NCBI GenBank assembly: GCA_039029735.1 | Contig: JBCCFL010000002.1 | Location: 197,338-261,337, forward strand | Direction of reading: 5' to 3' | DNA length: 64,000 bases | DNA from: CADEDH01 sp039029735 | Lineage (GTDB): Bacteria > Actinomycetota > Acidimicrobiia > Acidimicrobiales > SZUA-35 | Part shown: piece after piece, positions 1 through 7,283 of the stretch | Position numbering within the stretch: position 1 is the stretch's first letter | How the letters are laid out: every line of letters starts with the position of its first letter | Translations under genes and position numbers: made by a program | The notes under the pieces: generated by a model | Seen by the model: only the letters and a program-made list of their open reading frames with translations | What the model was told of the DNA's origin: nothing | Database searches by the model: none

Positions 1-9
1 GTCGCGGCG

Positions 10-1965
10 TCAGTGGCAGTGGTCGCCCTTCGATGGGGCGATGTCGAGTGCAGGATTGCGGTCGAAGAAGCCCCACGGCTTGAGCATGAACCCGAGCGAC
101 TCCACCGGCATGATCGGCCAGTCCTCAGGCCGGGGCACGTGGGTGGCGCCAAAGGTGTGCCACACCACAACGTCGGTGTCGTCGATCGACCGGTCGGCCG
201 CGGTCCAGCGGGGGAGACCGTCGCCTCCGGGATGGAGCGCCGGGTAGTTGCCTCCCGGGTGTCGCTCATCGGCCTCGTAGGGCGTGACCCATAGGTGCTT
301 GTTGGCGAACGCCGCCCGCTTCGACACCGCGGCATTGGCCCCGGCCAGCATCGTCGGTGAGTAGCCCGGCATGAGCTTGAAGCCGACGGGGTTGCCGGCG
401 GCGTTGGTGCGCGAGGTGTTCTCAACCACCCAGGACCGGCTGGCGGCGGGGTCGGCGAGCCGCTGGGCCTCGAGCTCTGAGCGGAAGGTGGTCTTCACCG
501 TGTCGAAGGCGTTGGAGTACGGATTCTCCGGACCCTCGGGCAGGGCGACCACGTCCACCTCGCTCACGGTGTTGGGCCCGTCGTCGAGGTCGAAGTCGAG
601 CCGGAAGCAGAAGAGGTGCTGATGGTGGGGCGCCGCCAGCTCCGGCGAGATCATCGTGGCCTGGTCGGCCACCTCGCCCGGGTTCATCGCTTGGGTCTGC
701 AGGATCCCAGTCATCTTGACCAGCAGCTCGATCGTGCCGTCGAGATAGAAGTGCCAATAGAAGGCGTACTCGTAGTTGCCGACCGTTGCGATCGAGCTCA
801 CCACGAAACGCCGAGAGCGGCGCACCTCCACGCTGCCGGTGCCGAAGTCGGTGTGCTTCCAGAGCATCCCGAAGTCCTCTTCGTGGATGCACACGGCGTT
901 GGGTTTGGCGGCCACGTTCCCGTCGGGGTCGGTGTACACGCAGTCGAGGTACCGAATCTCGCCAAGGCAATCGCAGCCCAGTTCGAGGCTGTTGAGCAGG
1001 GCGGCCAGGCCGATCTCACCGGAGTCGAAGGCGTTCTTGAACCAGTGGTTCGTCATGGTGGTGCCGTACGGAACCACCATGTCGCCGAGTGCCGCCCGGT
1101 ACAGGATCGGCCGATCCTCGTCGTCATCGTGCCAGGTGATCTGGTGGAGCACGAGACCTTCCACCGGGTGCACCGACACCCGCATCGACCACCGCTCCCA
1201 GGTGAGCAGGTGACCGTCGACAGTGAAGCCGGGGCCGTCGGGCTGGGTGATGTCGAGCGCCGCCGGGGTGCGCAGCTCCGTGCCCCCCTCGGTCGCCGCC
1301 TCCACGTCGTAGCGGCCGTGGGCCTTGGGGATCGGCACCACGTCGCCGTCGATCAGCTCCACGAGTTCCTGAGCATCGAAGTCGACGATGGCAACCAGGT
1401 TCTCGATCGGGTGGGCATAGCCGTTGTCGTCGGGGCGTTCCCGCACGTAGCTCACGGCGCGGCAGATGCGCCGGCCCTGGCGGTCAACCTCGGTGTCGAA
1501 GTTTCCGGCCGGCCATGGGTCGATCTGGATCAGTTCGGTGTCGGTGATTCCTCGACGGGCCAATGCTGCCAGGTACCGCTCGTCAGCCTTCATCACCTGC
1601 TCGACGATGAACACCTCTTCGAGGATGAGGTGGGGGAACACGTCGGGGACGTCGGTCCAGGAGGTGATGGCGCCGGCCGTCAGCGACACGATCACCTCGG
1701 AGGTCTGACGGGTGTCACGGTCGTACACCACGAAGCGGGCCTCGCGGTCCCAAGGGTCGCCAGGAGTGAAGGCCTTCACGATCGCCTTCGGCGGTTCGTT
1801 GACCACGGCCGACACGATGCGGAGCCTCGGGGCGAGGCCGCCGTCGCGGGCGCGCAGGATGGCGACGGCTGCCTCGGTCTCGGCCACTGTGAGGGGTTCG
1901 AGCGGGTGGCTCGGGGTACCGCCGACTTCGGTCGACGACGTAGGGGGCGCAGCGGTCTCGGTCAC
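10..1965 (-). CDS. Copper-containing primary amine oxidase
   Basis: Oxidatively deaminates primary amines to aldehyde, ammonia and hydrogen peroxide using a self-made topaquinone (TPQ) cofactor and copper. From the chosen GTG start the protein has 651 residues, close to the length of Arthrobacter-type amine oxidases. The TPQ signature N-Y-E-Y lies around residue 398 (Tyr precursor). The copper ligands are recognisable as H-Q-H at 448-450 and the late H609 in GATHVPRPEDWP, followed by the characteristic LGFMLKPWGFFDRNP tail. The reading frame stays open further upstream to 2439, but that stretch is low-complexity Arg/Pro/Ser sequence crossing another gene remnant, so the GTG at 1965 with GGAG 8 nt upstream is preferred. 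No signal peptide is visible, so it is probably cytoplasmic. It has no obvious operon partner in the window. Confidence 0.93.
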   Translation of the reverse strand: MTETAAPPTSSTEVGGTPSHPLEPLTVAETEAAVAILRARDGGLAPRLRIVSAVVNEPPKAIVKAFTPGDPWDREARFVVYDRDTRQTSEVIVSLTAGAITSWTDVPDVFPHLILEEVFIVEQVMKADERYLAALARRGITDTELIQIDPWPAGNFDTEVDRQGRRICRAVSYVRERPDDNGYAHPIENLVAIVDFDAQELVELIDGDVVPIPKAHGRYDVEAATEGGTELRTPAALDITQPDGPGFTVDGHLLTWERWSMRVSVHPVEGLVLHQITWHDDDEDRPILYRAALGDMVVPYGTTMTNHWFKNAFDSGEIGLAALLNSLELGCDCLGEIRYLDCVYTDPDGNVAAKPNAVCIHEEDFGMLWKHTDFGTGSVEVRRSRRFVVSSIATVGNYEYAFYWHFYLDGTIELLVKMTGILQTQAMNPGEVADQATMISPELAAPHHQHLFCFRLDFDLDDGPNTVSEVDVVALPEGPENPYSNAFDTVKTTFRSELEAQRLADPAASRSWVVENTSRTNAAGNPVGFKLMPGYSPTMLAGANAAVSKRAAFANKHLWVTPYEADERHPGGNYPALHPGGDGLPRWTAADRSIDDTDVVVWHTFGATHVPRPEDWPIMPVESLGFMLKPWGFFDRNPALDIAPSKGDHCH

Positions 1966-2074
1966 GGTCGGTCTCCAGGGTCGGCACGGGGTGGGCGATA
2001 CCGGCCGACGGACGCTCGACGACCGGGCCCCAATGCTGTCACAGCACGGTGATGGCCGCCCCTCCGGGACCGAG

Positions 2075-2329
2075 GGGATCGGGCGGGGTCTGCGCTGTTG
2101 GTTGTCACACCGTGTTTCGATCCACCACGTGTGGCCCTGGTCCCGCGGCGGCACAACTGATCTGTCCAATCTCGTACCGTTGTGTCGCCAGCACCACCAC
2201 CGGGTGCACGAAGGCGGCTGGCGGATGGAACTCAGCCCGGATCGTCGGTTGTGCATTCGGCGGCCTGACGGTGCGTGCCACGACCCACCAGTCGGCGCCC
2301 GAGCCGGCACCGCCAGGGAACCGCCGTAG
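2075..2329 (+). pseudogene. Remnant of a 13E12-type HNH nuclease (C-terminal end)
   Basis: In one plus-strand frame this stretch encodes HHVWPWSRGGTTDLSNLVPL followed by CRQHHHRVHEGGW, which is the HNH core of the actinobacterial DUF222/13E12-repeat nucleases (His-His, Asn of DLSNL, Cys-x-x-His-His). The match begins about residue 120 of an open frame whose earlier part is antisense to the amine oxidase and is not HNH-like. The N-terminal DUF222 region and the usual upstream Cys pair are missing and no start codon or ribosome site fits. I read it as the 3-prime end of a decayed gene. A transcribed small HNH protein is possible but less likely. Confidence 0.6.
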
Positions 2330-2353
2330 GGCCTTCGGGGCGGGCTGCGGGGG

Positions 2354-2488
2354 CTAGCCGGAGAAGGCCGAGGCGAGGGCCTCGCCGACGCCGGTACCAA
2401 TCCAGAACGAGAGCGCACCGGTGAGCACGGTGATCGCAATCAACGTGGCTTTGGACCGTTCATCGAGGTACTGGATCAACTGCCCCAT
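2354..2488 (-). CDS. 44-residue single-pass membrane microprotein
   Basis: A short frame starts at ATG 2488 with a strong GGAGG eight nucleotides upstream and encodes MGQLIQYLDERSKATLIAIT, then a hydrophobic run (LTGALSFWIGTGVGEAL) ending in ASAFSG. The layout, a short polar N-terminus and one hydrophobic helix of about 20 residues, resembles the small Flp-type pilins in size but lacks their G-xxxx-E-Y cleavage motif. It lies between the HNH remnant and a divergently transcribed VOC gene. The good ribosome site, clean stop and amphipathic composition support a real gene. The function is unknown; a membrane-inserted regulatory peptide or toxin-like peptide are possibilities only. Confidence 0.55.
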   Translation of the reverse strand: MGQLIQYLDERSKATLIAITVLTGALSFWIGTGVGEALASAFSG

Positions 2489-2592
2489 TTGACTGCCTCC
2501 GAGAGATATCGAGCGTGGTCGACCGAACATAGGAGGAGTCAGCGTTCAGTACAGGTGATGTGAGGCGCGCTACCCACCGCGATACTGGGGCG

Positions 2593-2982
2593 ATGGCGTC
2601 AGCGCACCACCCTCATGTGGCCCACATCGATCACGTGCAGCTTGCGATGCCGTCCGGGCGAGAGGACGACGCGCGGGCCTTCTACCAGGGGTTGCTCGAT
2701 ATCCCAGAGCACCCGAAGCCTCCTCACCTGGCAGTGCGCGGCGGGTGCTGGTTCGAACGGGGTGCGCTCAAGATCCATCTGGGGGTCGACGCCGACTTCG
2801 TGCCGGCTCGCAAGGCCCACCCCGCCTTGATCGTGGTGGGGCTTCCCATGCTCCTCGCCCGCCTTCAGGCTGCGGGCGTCACCGTGCGCGACGACGAACC
2901 TCTCGACGGCTACCACCGGGCCTACGTTGACGACCCGTTCGGCAATCGCATCGAACTCATGGAGCCACACCCAGCCCCGTGA
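2593..2982 (+). CDS. VOC (glyoxalase/bleomycin-resistance fold) family protein
   Basis: A 129-residue protein with the single VOC module pattern: IDHVQLAMPSG at the start, a WFERGALKIHLG strand pair in the middle, and the closing YVDDPFGNRIELMEP, which is the typical metal-ligand Glu region of the fold. VOC proteins bind a divalent metal and act as lyases, isomerases, dioxygenases or antibiotic-binding proteins, and the substrate cannot be told from sequence. The frame is open from 2560, but ATG 2593 directly precedes the VOC fold and gives a more usual length. It is transcribed away from the membrane microprotein and stands alone. Confidence 0.8.
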   Translation: MASAHHPHVAHIDHVQLAMPSGREDDARAFYQGLLDIPEHPKPPHLAVRGGCWFERGALKIHLGVDADFVPARKAHPALIVVGLPMLLARLQAAGVTVRDDEPLDGYHRAYVDDPFGNRIELMEPHPAP

Positions 2983-3004
2983 GTGGCCGAGTGCGGGCGA
3001 CGGT

Positions 3005-3910
3005 TCAGGAGTACGTCAGCTCGGCCCAGGCCTGTTCGAGATCGCCAGCATGGAGGTGGGCCTCCTCGATCACCACGATGATCACGCCGAGCGATGGCAT
3101 CCAGTCGGGGCCGAGGCGCTGATCCGGCGCCAGTTGGAGCAGGGATCGGCGCCGCGATCCGCCAGCCCGACCGTGGACGCGCAACGGGTCGTAGCCCTGC
3201 GGGTTCGGCGTCCCCAAGAGCTGATGTGGTGGCGGCGGGCTGAGTATGTGGGTGTAGGCGATCCACTCGTCATCGGTGATGCCCGGAGGGCACTCCCACC
3301 CGTCGGCGTGGGAATACGTCGACCGCACCGCCATCGCCATCGGCGCCGATGGGGACGAGCGAACCGGCGCCGCAGTGTTGGAAGGGTCGTGGGCGGCCGG
3401 GTCGGGATCGGCGAACCAGACGGCGAGCGTCCAGTGATCCCCGCTGGTCAGGATGGCGTCGCCTCCCTCCTCGTCTCGGAGCGCCCACACCTGCAGCAGG
3501 CCGTGCTGTGGTAGTTCGTCGAGCCCGCCGGGCCACGGGCTGATCTCGGCGTAGACCTCAGCAAGGTTCACCTGAGCCAGGAACGTGTAGATCACCGGCG
3601 AGTCGGCCGGCGGATGCGGAGGAAGCCGGAACCCCGCAGGAACGTACGGCTGCCCTCCGAATCGCGACGCCGTCGGATCTTGCGCCGACACGGGACCAGC
3701 CGGTGCCAGCTCGATCGCAGGAGACGATCGATCGAGGCATGCCTCCCTCACCCGTGCGGCCAGCGCAGGTGTGGCCAGTGCCTCGAACCGTTGGCGGTCG
3801 GCGTCGAACTCGGCCCGCCGGCGGCGGAGCTCCGCGGTCGCCGCCCGCTGCTCGGCCTGATGAGCCGCCACCTCAGCTCGCGCCCGTCGCAGCCATCCCC
3901 ACGGCGCCAT
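3005..3910 (-). CDS. DUF1963 (YwqG-like) family protein
   Basis: A 301-residue protein. The first 60 residues are a charged, probably coiled-coil segment (repeats of RRA, AEL and RRRAEF). The rest resembles DUF1963: SRFGGQPYVPAGFRLP near residue 83, PVIYTFLAQVNLAEV, then GLLQVWAL and a C-terminal part with the pattern LLGTPNPQGYDP ... LQLAPDQ. Members of this family have no settled biochemical role. Its ATG overlaps the stop of the HrpB helicase (TGATG), so the two are almost certainly translated as a coupled pair. A longer open frame upstream to 4585 is antisense-like sequence inside the helicase and is not used. Confidence 0.75.
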   Translation of the reverse strand: MAPWGWLRRARAEVAAHQAEQRAATAELRRRRAEFDADRQRFEALATPALAARVREACLDRSSPAIELAPAGPVSAQDPTASRFGGQPYVPAGFRLPPHPPADSPVIYTFLAQVNLAEVYAEISPWPGGLDELPQHGLLQVWALRDEEGGDAILTSGDHWTLAVWFADPDPAAHDPSNTAAPVRSSPSAPMAMAVRSTYSHADGWECPPGITDDEWIAYTHILSPPPPHQLLGTPNPQGYDPLRVHGRAGGSRRRSLLQLAPDQRLGPDWMPSLGVIIVVIEEAHLHAGDLEQAWAELTYS

Positions 3911-6393
3911 CAGCCGTCGCCTTCTTCCCACGGTCGTTCGGGCCAGCGGTGTTTCGGGTACCGGCCTCGCAGATCGGCTCGCACCGCAGCGTAGGAGCCA
4001 CGCCAGAAACCTGGCAGGTCGGTGGTGGTCTGCGTGGGCCGGTCGGCCGGCGAGAGGAGCTCGATCGTGATCGGAGTGCGATGGGGCCCCACCGTCGGAT
4101 GTTCGTCGAGGCCCATCAGGTGCTGGAGCCGCACCGCCCACACCGGGCGCCCCGACCCGTAGCGCACCGGCTTGGGCCGGCCCCCGGGAGGTGTGAGTGT
4201 CGAGGGCGCGAGCGCATCCACCTCGGCGCTGCGCGGCCAGCCGAGCAGGGTTCGCAACCCGGCGAGCACATCGAGACGTGCGAGATCCTCCACCCGGCGA
4301 CAGGTCGAGAGGTCGAGCCACTCGCTCATCCGCTCGGTGAGTGACTCGTCGTCGACGGCGGGCCACGTGTCTGGCGCTTCGGCGTGAAGCCAGCCGAGAC
4401 GGGCTCTGAGGTCGCGGGCCGCCCCGTTCCACGGCAGCACATCGAGGCCCCGTCGCTGCAGCCCGACCTGAACCGCCGCCGCCACCGCATGCCCGGGCGG
4501 GTCGGGCCATGGCTCGCGGTGGAGCACGATCGCCCCGAGCCGTCGTTGTCGTTCGGCCACCACCGCCCCTCGCCGATCGTCCCAAGTCACCTCGGGATGA
4601 TCGACGACGTGGTGGCTGAGCTCATGCACGACTGTGGCCCGATCGATCGTGACCGCCCGACGCACTCGGGCCGACCGGGCGGAGCCGTCAGCGTCGACCA
4701 CCACGAGGAACCCACCCTCTGTCGAGAGCCCGGCTCCCGCCGGCACGGTGACCTCGCGTCCGTTGGCCACGAGGAAGCGGCGGTCGCCGTCGCCGGGCCG
4801 CGCCTGGGCCACCCGGTCGGGCCAGGCGGCGGCCAGGAGCGCGCCAAGCGGGTCGTTCCGCGCACCGGCTGCTGCTCGACCGCGGGACCGCTCGGATCCT
4901 GCATCTGCATCGAGGGCACGACGCCAGCGGCGCACGCGGTCGGCCGGGGGCGTCGCGCCGTCGAGTTCGGCGGCGAGATCGATCGACGACGGGCGGCGGT
5001 CGTCATCGAGCACGGCGGCCACCCGGGCGCCGAGGTCGAAGGTTCCACGTCGATGAGCCGTCACGAGCAGGGCACCCACCCGCGGATGCACACCGAGCGA
5101 TCGGGCCAGACGACCGGCGTCGGTCATGGCTCCGCGCTCGTCGAGCAGGCCGAGCGTGGTGAGCAGTCGACGGCCGGCCCGAAGCCGTTCGAGCCCTGGA
5201 TGGGTCAGGAGCGGTAGCGATGTGCCATCCGCATCGCCCCACGCGGCCAGTTCGAAGGCCACCGGCAGTGGGTCGCCGTCGCGGATCTCGGGTTCGGTCG
5301 CCTCGCGCAGATGCCGATGCTCCTCATTCGACCACAGGCGATAGCAACGCCCCGGGCCGAGGCGCCCGGCGCGACCGCGCCGCTGGTCGGCCGAGAACCG
5401 GGTGACGTGATCCGTCTCCAGCCGCCCGAAGCCGGTCTCCGGGTGGAACACGGCCCGGCGGGCCAGACCACCATCGACCACGGCCGTCACCCCCGGGAGG
5501 GTCACCGACGTCTCGGCCACGGCCGAGGCCACGGTGACCCGTCTCCGCCCCGGCGCCGGATCCGTCAGCGCCTCGGCCCGAAGCTCCGGCGACGAGGAGC
5601 CGTGTAGGCTGAGCACGTCGACGGCACCGGCGAGGCGACCCTGGAGGGCACGCACCGCGTCGTCGATCTCCCTTCGCCCCGGGGCGAAGGCCACCACGTT
5701 GCCATCGGTTTCGGCCACGGCCCGCATCACGGCCGCGGCCATGCCGTCGACCCATTGGCGGCGATCGGGTCGAGCGAGGTGCTCGGTTGAAACGGGGAAC
5801 GTGCGACCGGGCACGGCGATCGTCGGTACCGGCCTGGCGTTGGCCTCCGCGGTCGCCTCGATCAGCGCCACGACGGGGTCGGCGTCGAGGGTGGCCGACA
5901 TCACGACGACGGCCAGGTCCGGCCGCAGCGCCGCCCGGCTCTCGAGGGTCATGGCCAACCCGAGATCGCTGTGGAGGTTCCGCTCATGGAACTCGTCGAA
6001 GATCACCACGCCGACGCCGCTGAGCTCCGGGTCGCGTTGGAGCCGAGCCGTGAGAATCGCCTCGGTCACCACCTCGATCCGGGTTGCGGCCGAAACCCGC
6101 CGCTCGCCTCGCATCGTGAGGCCGACGGCGTCGCCCAGGTTCGACTGGCCGACCCACAGAGACATGAGGCGCTGGGCGGCGGCCCGGGCGGCGAGACGTC
6201 GTGGCTGCAGAAGCACCACCCGTTGGCCCTCGGCGGCCGCACGGTCGAGCGCCTCCACCGCGAGCAGGGGCACGAGGCTCGTCTTGCCAGCGCCGGGCTC
6301 GGCGGTGAGCACGAGCGAACCGGCGCCGATGGCGTCCACGATCTCGGAGGCGTGTGCCTCCACCGGAAGATCGGTGGTGCTGCGGAAACTCAT
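3910..6393 (-). CDS. hrpB: ATP-dependent helicase HrpB (DEAH-box)
   Basis: An 827-residue DEAH/RHA-family helicase of the HrpB class, close to the usual 800-850 residues. Walker A GAGKTS is at 34-39, the Walker B box in the HrpB-typical form DEFHER at 133-138, motif III is SATLDADP, and motif VI is QRRGRAGRLGPG. The C-terminal third carries the HrpB-specific region ending in DLPGFWRGSYAAVRADLRGRYPKH-type sequence. HrpB is an NTP-dependent RNA helicase whose physiological substrate is poorly known. The start at ATG 6393 is chosen because the protein there begins directly with the helicase N-terminus; the open frame upstream has no similarity. It is the first gene of a two-gene unit with the DUF1963 protein. 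Confidence 0.92.
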   Translation of the reverse strand: MSFRSTTDLPVEAHASEIVDAIGAGSLVLTAEPGAGKTSLVPLLAVEALDRAAAEGQRVVLLQPRRLAARAAAQRLMSLWVGQSNLGDAVGLTMRGERRVSAATRIEVVTEAILTARLQRDPELSGVGVVIFDEFHERNLHSDLGLAMTLESRAALRPDLAVVVMSATLDADPVVALIEATAEANARPVPTIAVPGRTFPVSTEHLARPDRRQWVDGMAAAVMRAVAETDGNVVAFAPGRREIDDAVRALQGRLAGAVDVLSLHGSSSPELRAEALTDPAPGRRRVTVASAVAETSVTLPGVTAVVDGGLARRAVFHPETGFGRLETDHVTRFSADQRRGRAGRLGPGRCYRLWSNEEHRHLREATEPEIRDGDPLPVAFELAAWGDADGTSLPLLTHPGLERLRAGRRLLTTLGLLDERGAMTDAGRLARSLGVHPRVGALLVTAHRRGTFDLGARVAAVLDDDRRPSSIDLAAELDGATPPADRVRRWRRALDADAGSERSRGRAAAGARNDPLGALLAAAWPDRVAQARPGDGDRRFLVANGREVTVPAGAGLSTEGGFLVVVDADGSARSARVRRAVTIDRATVVHELSHHVVDHPEVTWDDRRGAVVAERQRRLGAIVLHREPWPDPPGHAVAAAVQVGLQRRGLDVLPWNGAARDLRARLGWLHAEAPDTWPAVDDESLTERMSEWLDLSTCRRVEDLARLDVLAGLRTLLGWPRSAEVDALAPSTLTPPGGRPKPVRYGSGRPVWAVRLQHLMGLDEHPTVGPHRTPITIELLSPADRPTQTTTDLPGFWRGSYAAVRADLRGRYPKHRWPERPWEEGDG

Positions 6394-6471
6394 GACCGCA
6401 CGGATCCTACTCCTACGATTGTGACCGCTCTGCGGGCCGCGGGCGGCCACGTGCCCGAGCAGACTGGTCGC

Positions 6472-7200
6472 ATGGCTGACGCGACGCCGACACCTGATCA
6501 GTACGACCTGTTCGCCGACGAGTTCGCCGCCCACGCCGAGGTCGCGCCCTACAACGCCTTGTACGACCGGCCCGTCATGCTGGATCTGATTGGCGACATC
6601 GATGGGCGCGAGGTGCTCGACGCTGGATGTGGCCCTGGGATCTATGCCGCCGAGTTGCTCGGCCGCGGTGCTGCGGTGCAGGCCTGCGACGCCTCACCTC
6701 GCATGGTGGAGTTGGCAACCGAGCGCACCGCTGGTGCGGCCGCCGTACGAGTCCATGCCCTCGACGAGCCGTTCACCTGGCTCGCCGATCAGTCGGTCGA
6801 CGTGGCCGTCTGCGCCCTGGTGCTCCACTACCTCAACGACCGTCCGGCGTTCCTGGCCGAGATGCGGCGGGTGTTGCGGCCCGACGGGCGGCTCGTGATC
6901 AGCACCCATCACCCGACTGGCGACTGGTATCGCCTCGGCGGCTCGTACTTCACCCGCGAGGTGCTCACCGAGACGTGGTCCAAGGGGTGGCAGGTCACCA
7001 CCTGGCGGCTGCCGCTGACGGATCTGTGCGAGGAGTTCGCCACCGCCGGCTTTGTGATCGAACGCCTCGTCGAGGCTGAGCCGGATCCGAGGATGGTCGA
7101 CACCCACCCCAAGGACCACGCCCGGCTCTCGACGGTTCCTGGGTTTGTGTTCTTCCGGCTCGTACCGGCGCCGCAGACGGGGCCGCGAACGGGGCCATGA
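6472..7200 (+). CDS. Class I SAM-dependent methyltransferase
   Basis: A 242-residue methyltransferase. The SAM-binding motif I is VLDAGCGPGIYAAEL around residues 45-58, the acidic end of strand 2 is the CDAS motif, and the later DVAVCALVLHYLND and VLRPDGRLVISTHHP segments are motifs post-I to III of the Methyltransf_11 type. It probably methylates a small molecule; nothing in the neighbourhood identifies the substrate. The ATG at 6472 is chosen because it directly precedes the folded region, although the frame is open further upstream across the start of hrpB, from which it is divergent. A strong hairpin follows its stop. Confidence 0.85.
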   Translation: MADATPTPDQYDLFADEFAAHAEVAPYNALYDRPVMLDLIGDIDGREVLDAGCGPGIYAAELLGRGAAVQACDASPRMVELATERTAGAAAVRVHALDEPFTWLADQSVDVAVCALVLHYLNDRPAFLAEMRRVLRPDGRLVISTHHPTGDWYRLGGSYFTREVLTETWSKGWQVTTWRLPLTDLCEEFATAGFVIERLVEAEPDPRMVDTHPKDHARLSTVPGFVFFRLVPAPQTGPRTGP

Positions 7201-7209
7201 ACGCGGGGC

Positions 7210-7248
7210 GACCCCGCCACCAGCAGGAGCCGAGCTGGTGGCGGGGTC
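7210..7248. terminator. Hairpin between convergent genes
   Basis: A perfect 15-bp inverted repeat (gaccccgccaccagc paired with gctggtggcggggtc, 9-nt loop) lies between the methyltransferase stop and the end of the convergently transcribed permease gene. There is no long T-tract on either side. It probably acts as a bidirectional terminator or a 3-prime-end stabiliser. Confidence 0.6.
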
Positions 7249-7283
7249 GTGATCGGAGCGAACGCTGACCGAGGTGGCAGCGC

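Noticed and set aside
616..2052. Long plus-strand open frame antisense to the amine oxidase
   Set aside because: Its residues follow from the high-GC codon pattern of the real gene on the other strand; no family motif and no ribosome site.
1966..2439. N-terminal extension of the amine oxidase frame (about 158 more residues)
   Set aside because: Low-complexity Arg/Pro/Ser sequence antisense to the HNH remnant, not similar to the family N-terminus; the GTG at 1965 is followed directly by an amine oxidase-like start.
3911..4585. Upstream extension of the DUF1963 protein into hrpB
   Set aside because: The extra residues are in a different frame of the helicase gene; the overlapping TGATG gives a natural start.
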